Source of the DNA: Hyphomicrobiaceae bacterium
Lineage (GTDB): Bacteria > Pseudomonadota > Alphaproteobacteria > Rhizobiales > Hyphomicrobiaceae
Direction of reading: 5' to 3'
DNA: 64,000 nucleotides
Assembly: GCA_020442185.1 (NCBI GenBank)
Contig: JAGRKS010000041.1
Span: 58,734-122,733, forward strand
The translations under genes and the position numbers were made by a program. Positions within the stretch are counted from its first letter, which is position 1. Each line of letters begins with the position of its first letter. Below, piece after piece: positions 24,428 to 33,858 of the stretch. The notes under the pieces were generated by a model. It made no database searches. It worked only from the letters and a program-made list of their open reading frames with translations, and was not told where the DNA came from.

Positions 24428-25210
24428 ATGTCCGAGCCGATACCTGCCCTATCGATACGCAACCTCCGCAAGACGTTTGTCGAGCCCGCTGTCGACAACC
24501 TCTCGCTCACCATACGACCGGGTGAATTCTACGCCCTCCTCGGTCCCAACGGCGCCGGCAAGACGACCACGTTGCGCATGGTGGCGGGCCTTCTCACCCC
24601 GGACAGCGGCGACATCGCGATCACCGGCATCGATGTTGGCGAACACCCGGTCGAGGCCAAGCGCGTGCTCGCCTGGGTCCCTGACGAACCGATGATCTAC
24701 GACAAGCTCACTCCGGTCGAATACCTCGAATTCGTTGCCGGTCTGTGGAGCATGGATGGCGATGTCGCTCGCGCCAAGGCCGACGTATTGATCGATTCCC
24801 TCGCCTTGACGCGTCACGCCGACGAGCGATGCCAGGGCTTTTCCAAGGGCATGAAACAGAAAGTGGCGCTTGCCGGCGCGCTGATCCACGATCCGAAACT
24901 GATCATACTCGATGAACCGCTGACCGGCCTCGATGCCCGGTCGGCACGCCAGGTCAAGGAAATCCTGCGCCATCTCGTCAGCACCGGTGTGACGGTCATC
25001 ATGACCACGCACATTCTCGAAGTGGCCGAGCGCATGGCGGACCGCATCGGCGTCATCGCCAAGGGGCGTCTCATCGCCGAAGGCACGCTCGACGAGCTCC
25101 GCCGCGACGCCGGTGGCGCAGGCTCGAGCCTCGAGGACATCTTCCTGACACTCGTCGAAGAACCGACCGATCAGGCCCGAACGATGCTCGACGACGACGA
25201 GGCCGCATGA
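24428..25210 (+). CDS. ABC transporter ATP-binding protein
   Basis: A 260-residue ATPase. Walker A is GPNGAGKTT, the signature region is CQGFSKGMKQKVALAGAL, Walker B is LIILDEPLTGLD, and the H-loop is TTHILE. It is of the type paired with ABC-2 permeases for export. The stop overlaps the start of the permease gene (ATGA), showing translational coupling. The signature is SKGMKQ rather than LSGGQ, common in this subgroup. Substrate unknown. Confidence 0.93.
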   Translation: MSEPIPALSIRNLRKTFVEPAVDNLSLTIRPGEFYALLGPNGAGKTTTLRMVAGLLTPDSGDIAITGIDVGEHPVEAKRVLAWVPDEPMIYDKLTPVEYLEFVAGLWSMDGDVARAKADVLIDSLALTRHADERCQGFSKGMKQKVALAGALIHDPKLIILDEPLTGLDARSARQVKEILRHLVSTGVTVIMTTHILEVAERMADRIGVIAKGRLIAEGTLDELRRDAGGAGSSLEDIFLTLVEEPTDQARTMLDDDEAA

Positions 25211-26793
25211 CACGTCGATCGTCATTCGCCCGGTTTGCACACCACGAGCTGCGGCTCGCCTGGCGCGACTGGACCGCCCTGATGTCCGGCGGTCTCCGCA
25301 TCAGGAACCGCGTCATCGTGATGGCCGTGGCGTTGTTCATCCTGCTCCTTCATGCCGTGGCCGTTGGCGTTCTGGCGTCCGATCAGCCGCTCACGCTCGA
25401 CAACAACAAGGCCCTGCTCGTCACCTTGTCGGCGTCGATCCTGCTGAGCTTCACGATGATGATCTCGCAGGCGCTGGAATCGGTGACACGAGCCTTCTAC
25501 GCCCGCGACGACCTGGACCTGATCCTGTCCTCGCCCGCCCCCGCGCGCCATCTGTTTGCGGTTCGCATCGCCGCGATGAGCGTGACGACGGCCGCAATGT
25601 CCGCTCTCCTCGTCGCACCGTTCGTCAACGTTGCGGCACTTCTCCACGGCCCGCACTGGCTTGCCGCATACCTGCTCGTCTTCGCCCTCGCGATGGTCGC
25701 GACCGGCATTGCCGTCGGGCTGACGCTCGCGATGTTCCGCATGTTCGGCGCCAAGCGAACGCGCCTCGTGGCCCAGATCGTCGCGGCCGTCGTCGGCGCA
25801 TCCTTCCTCATCGGCATCCAGGTCGTCGCCATCCTCTCCTATGGCAGCATGTCGCGGTTCTCGGTTCTCAGTTCAACCGACCTCGTCGATGCCGCGCCCG
25901 GTCCCGGCAGCCTGGTTTGGCTTCCCGCGTACGCCGCGATGGGCCATGTCGGCGCCTCCCTGCTCATCTTCTCGATATCCGCGGCCTTCTTCGCGGTCGT
26001 CGTCTCCTATGCCTCGCTGCGCTTCGGCGAGCACGTGGTCGCAGCGCTCTCCATTCCGCAAGAGCGCCGCAGTCAACGGCGCGAGCGCAAGGCCTTCCGC
26101 CAGATGACGACGCAACGCGCACTCATCCACAAGGAATGGATGCTGCTCCGTCGCGACCCCTGGCTCGCGTCGCAATCGCTGATGCAGGTGCTTTATCTCA
26201 TTCCGCCCGCGCTCATGCTATGGATGCGCTACGGCTCCGATACCGACATCCACGTCATCCTGGCACCGGTGCTGGTCATGGCAACAGGCCAGCTTGCGGG
26301 TGGTCTTGCGTGGCTCGCCATTTCCGGCGAGGACGCGCCCGATCTTGTCGCAACCGCACCGGTGACGCCGCGCGCGCTGCTCTGGGCGAAGGTGGTGTCC
26401 GTGCTGAGCGTCGTCGTCGCGATTGCAGCACCGATGGTCCTTGCGCTGGCGTTCGTTTCCGTTGTGGGCGCCTTCGTGACATTCGCGGGCGTCATCCTCG
26501 CCGCGACCTGCGCGCTGGTCATTCAGTTGTGGTTCCGCGCCCAGGCTAAACGCACCAACTTCCGGCGGCGTCAGGTCGCGTCGCGCATGTCGACGTTCCT
26601 CGAGGCGTTCGCGTCGATCCTGTCGGCCGCGACCACTGGATTGGTCGCTGCCGGAACATGGGCTGCCGTCTTTCCAGGCGTCCTTCTCGCCATCGTCATG
26701 CTCATCGCATGGCTCGTCAGCCCGCGCGAAAAACGCAAACGGCGATCGCCACGCCGCAGCGCTCCCCCGGTATCAGCGCACGCGCTATCCTGA
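25207..26793 (+). CDS. ABC-2-type permease
   Basis: A 528-residue membrane protein with about twelve hydrophobic segments in two clusters (about residues 35-250 and 320-505), separated by a cytoplasmic basic stretch (QERRSQRRERKAFRQ). It is the membrane partner of the ATPase that overlaps its start by 4 bp. It resembles large putative exporter permeases of the ABC-2 superfamily. The C-terminus is basic (SPREKRKRRSPRR). Substrate unknown. Confidence 0.85.
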   Translation: MTRRSSFARFAHHELRLAWRDWTALMSGGLRIRNRVIVMAVALFILLLHAVAVGVLASDQPLTLDNNKALLVTLSASILLSFTMMISQALESVTRAFYARDDLDLILSSPAPARHLFAVRIAAMSVTTAAMSALLVAPFVNVAALLHGPHWLAAYLLVFALAMVATGIAVGLTLAMFRMFGAKRTRLVAQIVAAVVGASFLIGIQVVAILSYGSMSRFSVLSSTDLVDAAPGPGSLVWLPAYAAMGHVGASLLIFSISAAFFAVVVSYASLRFGEHVVAALSIPQERRSQRRERKAFRQMTTQRALIHKEWMLLRRDPWLASQSLMQVLYLIPPALMLWMRYGSDTDIHVILAPVLVMATGQLAGGLAWLAISGEDAPDLVATAPVTPRALLWAKVVSVLSVVVAIAAPMVLALAFVSVVGAFVTFAGVILAATCALVIQLWFRAQAKRTNFRRRQVASRMSTFLEAFASILSAATTGLVAAGTWAAVFPGVLLAIVMLIAWLVSPREKRKRRSPRRSAPPVSAHALS

Positions 26794-26830
26794 CCCCGTG
26801 CGAACGCGTCTCTGACCGGCGCAACGGTCC

Positions 26831-27562
26831 TCACCGCTTCTGCAACGCTTCGAGATAGGCTGCGATGCGTTCCTTCAAGCCGGGCGCGGCGAGCGAGCGC
26901 ACGAGTTCGGCAAGGTCGGCGTCCGGCGCATCGCGACGCGTCAAGCGCAGCAATCGCTCGCGCGACGCTGGCGACAGCACGGCCGCATCTCGCGCCGCCT
27001 CGGCGGTGATCGCCTCCCAGTCGGCCATCTCCGCGATGCCGGAGAGGAACCCCATCGGCAGAGCCTCGGACGCCGTGAAGATACGGCTGGTCATCAGCAG
27101 CGAACGGGCACGATCGTGGCCGACGAGCGCCGCCAGCCGGCGCGTCCCGAGGGCGATCCCGAAGCGCAGCCCCGGCATGCGAAACTTCGCATCAGCCGTC
27201 GCATAGCGCAACGTGCAGGCCGCGACGATGTCGGCGGCAGCGCCGAAGCACGGACCGTGTGCGAGAGCAAGTGTCACGAAGGGCGCCGTCCAGACCGACT
27301 GCAGAAGCATTTCGAGCCGAATGAAGCGAAGTGCGAGATCACCATCTGAGAGCGCGTCGAGACCACCGAAATCGAAACCGCCTGAAAACCCTTTGCCGGC
27401 TCCCCTCATCACCAGCAGGCTGGTGCCGTCATCGCGTGCCTGATCGAACGCCACAAGCAATGCCTCGACGAGCGCTTCGTCGAGGGCGTTCAACTTCGCA
27501 GGACGGTTCAGCGTCAGCACGGTTCGCCCGCCCTCACGCGCGATCAGCAAGTGGTCATGCAT
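26831..27562 (-). CDS. Enoyl-CoA hydratase/isomerase-family protein with atypical active site
   Basis: A 243-residue crotonase-fold protein. The first oxyanion-hole region is LNRPAKLNALDEAL to GAGKGFSGGFDF, and the second is HGPCFGAAADIVAACTLR. Hydratases use two Glu residues (Glu144 and Glu164 in rat mitochondrial enoyl-CoA hydratase). Here the matching segments read CFGAAADI and FRMPGLRFGI and show no Glu at those places. A standard hydratase reaction is therefore doubtful; isomerase, thioesterase or dehalogenase-type chemistry is possible. It lies downstream of the CaiB, Rieske and TRAP genes on the same strand. Confidence 0.87.
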   Translation of the reverse strand: MHDHLLIAREGGRTVLTLNRPAKLNALDEALVEALLVAFDQARDDGTSLLVMRGAGKGFSGGFDFGGLDALSDGDLALRFIRLEMLLQSVWTAPFVTLALAHGPCFGAAADIVAACTLRYATADAKFRMPGLRFGIALGTRRLAALVGHDRARSLLMTSRIFTASEALPMGFLSGIAEMADWEAITAEAARDAAVLSPASRERLLRLTRRDAPDADLAELVRSLAAPGLKERIAAYLEALQKR

Positions 27563-27650
27563 AAAAACCCCGATGCTTGTTCATCAAAACTATTCATGTC
27601 TCGTCGAGCACGATGTTGACACCTGTCAAAGGGGCCCGTCGCGCTGCACT

Positions 27651-27726
27651 CTAGTGTTCCATATGTCTCCGACACTTGGCTCCCCTTGCAGCAAACGGGG
27701 ACCAAGCGTTAGTGACGCAACACTAG
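27651..27726. repeat. Palindromic element bounded by CTAGTGT (copy A)
   Basis: The 76-bp element starts CTAGTGTTCC and ends AACACTAG. The inner arms CTTGG-TCCCC and GGGGA-CCAAG form a further stem. Its ends and length match the pair at 44244-44411. It lies just upstream of the small gene at 27756. Confidence 0.65.
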
Positions 27727-27755
27727 CCTGCAAGGCGATCGAGAACGAGGTAGCC

Positions 27756-28205
27756 ATGACCACGACACCGCCTCCGACTCCGACTCCGAAAATGCAGAAG
27801 CCCGATTCCGCCGGTGAGCCACCCCTCTGCGTATCGCGCATGTTGGCACGCCTCGAGCAAGCGGCCGGCGATCTTGCCAAGGGAAAATCGAACGGCCCGT
27901 ATCTGCTCGAAGCACTGCTCGATGATGTCGATCTGTGCCCGTCCTTGGCAACCGACGCTGATGCGGCCGTTGCGACAACCACGTCTCATGATACGACACT
28001 CGCCCGTCGCGTCGCGGAAGCGCGCGATGCGGCGCGACTGGTGATCCAATGTCCTGAGGTATCGCGCACCTTTGCCCTCGAGCGCTTGAACATCGCGATT
28101 GCCTCGGCCCGAAATGCTCTCGACGCAAAGGTCGCCGAGGCCGATGCAAATGGCGCGCGCGAGGCCTTGTTCGGTCCCCGCTGCGCCACGTGCACATTCG
28201 CCTGA
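27756..28205 (+). CDS. Hypothetical protein with proline-rich N-terminus and C-terminal CxxC
   Basis: A 149-residue protein at ATG 27756 (after GAACGAGG). Residues 1-20 are Thr/Pro-rich (MTTTPPPTPTPK), the middle is alanine-rich and probably helical, and the end is FGPRCATCTFA with a CxxC pair. There is no signal peptide. It is flanked by the catabolic genes but on the opposite strand. No family is recognised. Frames on the other strand over the same DNA are longer but have random Arg/Gly-rich composition. Confidence 0.55.
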   Translation: MTTTPPPTPTPKMQKPDSAGEPPLCVSRMLARLEQAAGDLAKGKSNGPYLLEALLDDVDLCPSLATDADAAVATTTSHDTTLARRVAEARDAARLVIQCPEVSRTFALERLNIAIASARNALDAKVAEADANGAREALFGPRCATCTFA

Positions 28206-28363
28206 TGCGAACAGCAGTTCCGACATTGACAGAACGCCCGACGTCCACCGAACGCCAGATGCGACACTCACCAGGCCCGCACAGGAAACGTCGCGACGCG
28301 CAGAGGACACGACAACACCCTCCATCGGCCCATCGCGTGACGCATCGCCAGGCTGCGGCTCCT

Positions 28364-29587
28364 TCACCGCCCGTCTCGGCCCGCGCTGCGCGCGCCTCTC
28401 CGGTCGTCTCCCGATAGCCAGTCCTCGAATACCTCCTCGGAGTGCTCCCCGAGCCGAGGCGGCCGCCGCGTGATCTCGAAGGCATACCCCGTCATGGCCA
28501 CCGGATAGGCCGTGGTTCTGGTCTTGGCGCCATTCGCCAATGTCAGCCCTCGCACGAGCCGCATGTGCTCGACCTGCGGATCGCTGAGAATGTCGCTGTA
28601 GCCGTTGATCGGCGCGCTCGGCACGCCACGCCGATCCATCTCGGCGAGCCAGTCGGCCGCCTTGCGCGACTTGAAATGCGGCGCCAGTAGATCAGCGAGC
28701 GCACTTTGATTTCGCGCGCGGTCAGGTTGCGTGCGAAACCTCGGATCGTCGGCGAGTTCGGGCTGGCCAACGGCTTCGGCAACCTGGCGCCAAAGAGCAT
28801 TGTTGCCAGCCGCGATGACGAAATATTCGTCGGCTGCCTCGTAGGCCTGGTATGGCGCGTTACGCGGATGCGCCGAGCCGAGTTTGCGGCCACCACCACC
28901 GGTGCCGAAATATTCGCTCGTCTGCAGCGCCGCAACGCCCAATAGCGAGCCGAGCATCGAGCAATCTATATGAGAGCCCTCGCCCGTCGCCTCTGCCTTG
29001 CGGACGGCGGCCAGGATCGTGAATGCGGCGTAGAGGCCGGCGCAGAAATCGCCGACGGGTACGCCGCATTTGACCGGCGGCCGGCCTTCTTCGCCGGTCA
29101 CGCTCATCAATCCGCTCATCGCCTGCACGGTGACATCGAAGGCACCCTTGGAGGCGTAGGGCCCCGTCTGGCCGTAGCCGGAGATCGAGCAGTAGACGAT
29201 TGCGGGGTTCATGCGGCGTACGTCCCCATAGCCGAGGCCCAGCCGCGCGAGCACACCGGCGCGGAAGTTCTCGACGACGATGTCGGTTGCCTCGAGAAGT
29301 TGCCTGAGGCGTTGAACGGCAATCGGATCTTTCAGGTCCGCAACGATGGATCGCTTGTTCCGGTTGAGCGACGCGAAATTCTCGCTGAAGGTATCGGCGC
29401 CGTCAGGCCCATGCGTCAGCGGCGGCCAACCGCGCATGCCGTCGCCGCCATCCGGATTCTCGACCTTGACGACATCGGCGCCGAGGTCCGCGAGCAACGA
29501 TCCCGCGAACGGACCGGCGGCAATCTGACCGAACTCCAGCACGCGCAATCCCGCAAGTGGACCCGTCGCAGGACTTTGGAATGTCAT
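28364..29587 (-). CDS. CaiB/BaiF family CoA-transferase (type III)
   Basis: A 407-residue family III CoA transferase. The N-terminal LAGLRVLEFGQIAAGPF and ADLGADVVKVENPDGGD are diagnostic. SLNRNKRSI and DVVVENFRAG-type blocks follow, with the GAFDVTVQAMSG segment; the catalytic Asp is likely that of GAFD. These enzymes move CoA between carboxylic acids. The ATG at 29587 follows GGGG; a GTG at 29596 is possible. It is 25 bp downstream of the Rieske oxygenase stop, so it belongs to the same operon and may activate the oxygenase product. Confidence 0.93.
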   Translation of the reverse strand: MTFQSPATGPLAGLRVLEFGQIAAGPFAGSLLADLGADVVKVENPDGGDGMRGWPPLTHGPDGADTFSENFASLNRNKRSIVADLKDPIAVQRLRQLLEATDIVVENFRAGVLARLGLGYGDVRRMNPAIVYCSISGYGQTGPYASKGAFDVTVQAMSGLMSVTGEEGRPPVKCGVPVGDFCAGLYAAFTILAAVRKAEATGEGSHIDCSMLGSLLGVAALQTSEYFGTGGGGRKLGSAHPRNAPYQAYEAADEYFVIAAGNNALWRQVAEAVGQPELADDPRFRTQPDRARNQSALADLLAPHFKSRKAADWLAEMDRRGVPSAPINGYSDILSDPQVEHMRLVRGLTLANGAKTRTTAYPVAMTGYAFEITRRPPRLGEHSEEVFEDWLSGDDRRGARSAGRDGR

Positions 29588-29611
29588 ACGCTGCACCCCG
29601 GCGTTGATGGC

Positions 29612-30736
29612 CTACTCGGCAGCTTCGGATCGCGAACCAGCCTGCTCCGTGCGATGCATGTCGACCAGGATCTTGCGGGCGCGACGCAACGCGAGGTCGG
29701 GCTTCAGGAAGACTTCCGAATAACCCTCGTCGGGATACTCGAACATGCGCTGTTGTTCGGCAACCGCCCAAAGATCCTCGGCCGCGACCTCGGGAAACAT
29801 CTCGGCGACACGCTTGGCGGTCGATTTGCCAGGCTCACCTTTCGACATGTTGTCGGCTGGACAATTGACGATCACGCGCCAGACGTGGCTGCGTTCGTCG
29901 ACGGGAGTGTGCGTATGAATGAGCACGTAGCCGCGTTCGATACCTGTCGGCTCGAGATGACCGGGGAATTCCGTGTCGCCCTCGCGCACGTCGAGCTCGC
30001 CCGGAGGGGCATTGCGCATCACGACGCGCGTCAGACCCGGACTCATCATGCAATGCGTGTGATGGCGATCGACGACCGGATAATGGAACCAGTCCTCGAG
30101 ATAGGGCGGCTGCGTGTAGGACGACGTCTTGCGCACGGTCATCACGTATTCGTTGCCGTCGACGGTACCTTCCTCGAGTTCGATCGGAATGCGGCTGTTG
30201 GCGATATCGCCGATGTTGCCGTCGTGCAGCGGATAGAAGTGCGTGATATCGAGCAGGTTCTCGATCAGAAGCATGTAGTTGGCGGAAACGTTCATCGGGC
30301 CGACGCAGATCGATTCCCAGCGCGCGTCGCCGACCTCGGGCACGCGCGGCGGCTTTCTCGTTTCGGACTTTTCCGGATCGCCGGGCCAGATCCAGACGAG
30401 GCCGTCCTGCTCGATGATCGGGAACGCGCGGACCGTCGCTTGTGGCGAAATCGGTCCCGTCGGGTGCGACGGGATCATAACGCACTTGCCCGACGTATCG
30501 TAACGCATGCCGTGATAGGCACATTCGAGCGTGCCGTCCGCCATCAGCCGTCCCTTCGAGAGCGGGAAGCGCTTGTGGGAACAGCGATCGTCATAGGCGA
30601 CGACCTCGCCATCCTTGGTTCGCCAGATGACGATCGGCCGCTTGGCAATGACCTGCCCCGTCAGCTTTTCCGCGGGGAAGTCGTCCGACATTCCAGCGAC
30701 GTACCAGCAGTCACGGACAAAAATCTGTTCTGTCAT
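29612..30736 (-). CDS. Rieske non-haem iron oxygenase, VanA-like
   Basis: A 374-residue oxygenase subunit. The Rieske 2Fe-2S centre is CSHKRFPLSKG...CAYHGM, with Cys52, His54, Cys72 and His75. The mononuclear iron site is NLLDITHFYPLH (Asn160, Asp163, His166, His171). Closest in layout to vanillate O-demethylase oxygenase and related demethylases. The ATG at 30736 follows ATGGAGGAA. The reductase gene lies just upstream, separated by 157 bp. The substrate is likely an aromatic or heterocyclic acid, but vanillate is not proven. Confidence 0.94.
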   Translation of the reverse strand: MTEQIFVRDCWYVAGMSDDFPAEKLTGQVIAKRPIVIWRTKDGEVVAYDDRCSHKRFPLSKGRLMADGTLECAYHGMRYDTSGKCVMIPSHPTGPISPQATVRAFPIIEQDGLVWIWPGDPEKSETRKPPRVPEVGDARWESICVGPMNVSANYMLLIENLLDITHFYPLHDGNIGDIANSRIPIELEEGTVDGNEYVMTVRKTSSYTQPPYLEDWFHYPVVDRHHTHCMMSPGLTRVVMRNAPPGELDVREGDTEFPGHLEPTGIERGYVLIHTHTPVDERSHVWRVIVNCPADNMSKGEPGKSTAKRVAEMFPEVAAEDLWAVAEQQRMFEYPDEGYSEVFLKPDLALRRARKILVDMHRTEQAGSRSEAAE

Positions 30737-30893
30737 GTTTTCCTCCATCGGCACCGTTGCACGGTGCTTGTCGCTTCGGATAATTCGACCCACGGTCGAA
30801 CAACCCTGCAGATGTCCTTGCGGCAGAAGCGGCAACCGGCCCCGAACGTGCAATCGCGACATCGGCCCGGAACGCCACTCTCGATGCCCCGCC

Positions 30894-31937
30894 TCACAGA
30901 TCGAGCTCGAGCAATCCCTTCGCTCTTGCGCAGCACACCATCACATAGGATTTGCGCTCCTTGTCGGACAGCACGGTATCGCGATGCTCGGGCGCGCCCG
31001 CCAGATACCTGGTGATGCAGGTCCCGCAGTAGCCCTCGTTGCAATCGGTCTCGACGTCGCAGCCATTGAGCTTCAGCACATCGACGATCGACTTGTCGGC
31101 GGGCACTGCAAGGACGGTTCCCGATCGGCGCAGTTTGATCTCGAAGGCCTCGTTGCCTTCCTGATCCAACCCCGTTCCGGAGCCGGCGAAGAACTCGCGA
31201 TGAACCGCATGCGGCGGCCATGGTTCGAGACAGGCGCCGCAAGCCTGCATAAAGCCAGGTGGCCCACAGAAATAGAGATGCGTCCCGATCTCGAATTCGG
31301 CCAAGGTTGTCTTGATGTCGAGCCCGCGTGTCGGATCTCCTTCGTCGTGATGCAGCACCACCTTGCCGGCATCGACATAGGGTTGCAGCTGCGCCATGAA
31401 CGCCGTGCGTTGCGGGTTCCGCGTACAGTAGTGCAGCTGCCAGCGTGCGCCCCGCCGCTCGAGTTCTGCAATCATCGCGATCATCGGCGTGACACCGATG
31501 CCGCCGGCCAGCATCAGGTGGAAGCGCGCCTCGCGACCGGCGAGCGGGAAATGATTGCGCGGCGCCGCGATGACGAGTTGGTCGCCGACACTCACATGGT
31601 CGTGCATGTAGCTGGAGCCACCTCGCCCCGCCGCCTCGCGCAGGACCGAGATGACGTAATGATCGTGCCGTTGCGGATCGGAACACAGCGAATAGGACCG
31701 GATGACGCCTGTCGGCAGATGCACTTCGACATGCGAACCGGCGGTGAAGGGCGGCAATGCGCGACCGTCCGCGCTGCGCAGCTCGAAACTTCGAATGCCG
31801 TCCGCCTCGTCGTGGATACGCGAAACCGTCACGGCCAGCTTTTGCTTGTCGATAAGGTCAGCGCTCGCCGTCGATATCGTCATCGTACCGTTCGTCGCTC
31901 CGTTCATTCCGTCGGACGTGTCCGCTGCCTCGAGCAT
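30894..31937 (-). CDS. PDR/VanB-family oxidoreductase, partner reductase
   Basis: A 347-residue iron-sulfur flavoprotein of the phthalate dioxygenase reductase type. The flavin-binding block is VIRSYSLCSD, the NAD-binding block is LMLAGGIGVTPMIAM, and the C-terminal plant-type 2Fe-2S domain has CNEGYCGTC plus a distant Cys. ATG 31937 follows GATGAGGAC. It passes electrons from NAD(P)H to the Rieske oxygenase encoded next. The N-terminal 30 residues are an extension not typical of VanB. Confidence 0.94.
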   Translation of the reverse strand: MLEAADTSDGMNGATNGTMTISTASADLIDKQKLAVTVSRIHDEADGIRSFELRSADGRALPPFTAGSHVEVHLPTGVIRSYSLCSDPQRHDHYVISVLREAAGRGGSSYMHDHVSVGDQLVIAAPRNHFPLAGREARFHLMLAGGIGVTPMIAMIAELERRGARWQLHYCTRNPQRTAFMAQLQPYVDAGKVVLHHDEGDPTRGLDIKTTLAEFEIGTHLYFCGPPGFMQACGACLEPWPPHAVHREFFAGSGTGLDQEGNEAFEIKLRRSGTVLAVPADKSIVDVLKLNGCDVETDCNEGYCGTCITRYLAGAPEHRDTVLSDKERKSYVMVCCARAKGLLELDL

Positions 31938-32392
31938 TTGTCCTCATCCGCTGTCATCGCCAGATCCGTCACCATGCCTACATCCTGCGGAGATCGACCC
32001 ATTGAAACAAGCGATATTATTTCGATATTTTGCATCAATATTTCTGATTATTCTTCGGTCTTGCCGAACTCCATTAAGCCGTGCTGGCTGCGCCAACCAG
32101 CATGCCCGCGCCCAAGCACGAAGCAGAACTTGGCGTACGCATCGGCGCGAGCGCAACGTGGCGAGCAGCTGTCGTGAACACCTGCGGGCAACCGCGTCGC
32201 CCGTTACCTCGAATTCAACGTCCTAACGCTACGAACACCAACACGCCCTCATGTGCTCGCACGCCGAGAAGGCGCAGCGGCCGTCGCGGGTGAAAGGCGC
32301 GCGCTCGCGACTGCGAACGCGCGCTTGTCGGATCAAACACCACGATGTTCCGACCCCGCCCACGTTGGCGACGCCGGCTACTCGCGGGCTGT
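31938..32392. other. Promoter region upstream of the oxygenase genes
   Basis: About 455 bp between the TRAP binding-protein gene and the reductase gene. It holds an AT-rich stretch at 32010-32056 in otherwise GC-rich DNA, including CGATATTTTGCATCAATAT. A CGATATTTT motif also occurs at 33698-33706, upstream of the TRAP binding-protein gene. No gene is convincing here. Confidence 0.5.
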
Positions 32393-33499
32393 TCAGGCCG
32401 GCCAGCTGAAATCGAGACTCCGCGCGCGCAGGAAGTCGGCTTCCGCGACGTCGCTGTAGCCCTTCTGCTGACCGCGAAACTTGTTCATGCTGTCGAACAC
32501 CTTCTTGCTCAACGCGTCCTTGCCCGTGACTTCCATCAACACGGTCGCAGCCATCTCGCCGATCTTCTTGATCTGCTCGTCATTGAGCTTCTTGATGATG
32601 ACGCCATGCTTCTGAACGAACTGTTCGAGCACCGGTCCGGAGCGCGCCTGAAACTCACTCAGCATGACAACGTTTGTTGCGTAGGCGCACTGCTCGACGA
32701 TGGCCTTCAGGTCCGGCTCCAGGCCATCCCACTGCGCCTTGTTGACGAACAGTTCCAGAACCGTCCCCGGCTCGTGCCAGCCGGTCGCATAGTAATATTT
32801 GGCGTGGCGCCAGAACCCCATCGACGCTTCACCGTAGGGGTTATTCCACTCCGCCCAGTCGATCGTGCCGGCCGCGAGTGCCGTCGGCACCTCGCTGCCT
32901 GGCAGGTTGACGACGGTTGCACCGAGACGCTTCATGATCTCGCCGCCGAGACCTGGCATGCGCATCTTGAGCCCTTGGAAGTCCGCGAGCGTATTGACCT
33001 CCTTGCGACTCCAGCCGGGGTGCTGCACGCCGGTGTTGCCGCACGGCAGGAACTTGCAGCCGAACGCACTCTCGTATAGCTCGTCGCACAACTTGTCGCC
33101 GCCACCGAAATGATACCAAGCGTTGTATTCCTGCGCGGTCAGGCCAAACGGGAAGTTACTGACGAGTTCGGCCGCCGCTGCCTTGCCCTTCCAATAGTAG
33201 GGACAGCCGTGGCCCATCTCGACGGTGCCGGACTTGACGGCATCGATTGATTCAAACGCCGGGACGATCTCGCCAGCCGCCGCCAATTGCACCGTCAGAC
33301 GACCACCTGTGCATTTTGTCACCTGATCGGCGAAATACTGGGCTCCGGTGCCGAGGCCCGGCAGGTTCTTCGGCCACGTCGTGACCATGCGCCACTTGCG
33401 CAGGTTCTGCGACAGCGCGGGCTTCGGAAAGCTGGCGGCAACAGCCGCAACTCCCGCCGACGAGATCGCGGCGTTCTTGAGAAAGGTCCTGCGTTCCAT
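32393..33499 (-). CDS. TRAP transporter substrate-binding protein (TakP/DctP type)
   Basis: A 368-residue periplasmic receptor. The leader MERRTFLKNAAISSAGVAAV suggests Tat or Sec export. The mature protein starts near LRKWRMVTTWPKNLPGLG, which matches the TakP subgroup that binds 2-oxo acids. The typical segments MGHGCPYYWKGK and GTIDWAEWNNPYG are present. ATG 33499. It works with the DctQ/DctM proteins encoded from 36710, across an intervening divergent LysR gene. Ligand is probably an organic carboxylate used by the oxygenase pathway. Confidence 0.92.
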   Translation of the reverse strand: MERRTFLKNAAISSAGVAAVAASFPKPALSQNLRKWRMVTTWPKNLPGLGTGAQYFADQVTKCTGGRLTVQLAAAGEIVPAFESIDAVKSGTVEMGHGCPYYWKGKAAAAELVSNFPFGLTAQEYNAWYHFGGGDKLCDELYESAFGCKFLPCGNTGVQHPGWSRKEVNTLADFQGLKMRMPGLGGEIMKRLGATVVNLPGSEVPTALAAGTIDWAEWNNPYGEASMGFWRHAKYYYATGWHEPGTVLELFVNKAQWDGLEPDLKAIVEQCAYATNVVMLSEFQARSGPVLEQFVQKHGVIIKKLNDEQIKKIGEMAATVLMEVTGKDALSKKVFDSMNKFRGQQKGYSDVAEADFLRARSLDFSWPA

Positions 33500-33858
33500 T
33501 TGAAATCTCCGATCGAGGATCGGATGCCCCGCCGATACATCGCGCGAGGATGCCGCCCTCTTTCCCATTCTGATTGCGTTTCCAACCGACGAGGTGGCCT
33601 GGTTGACCCAGACCCGGCTTGTTGACGTTGGCGATCACAGCGGACACGTGGAGCGATGCGCCAAATCAATATCTGGCCAATCAACTATCACAACAATCGA
33701 TATTTTCAGATCGCGTGGGTTCAACTATTTTGATGCTGCAAGAGACATCCTGTGAACGCTTCATACAGGTGAAGCCATTATTGCGCGGTCGCGGACGCGC
33801 CGCCCTCGAGTTCCTGCGCCACGCCTTGTCGCGATGTCGCCACCGTTGGAGATCGGCC

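Noticed and set aside
27709..28485. Minus-strand frames over the hypothetical gene at 27756
   Set aside because: Both are Arg/Gly/Cys-rich without a plausible domain. The plus-strand frame has a ribosome site and protein-like composition, though certainty is only moderate.
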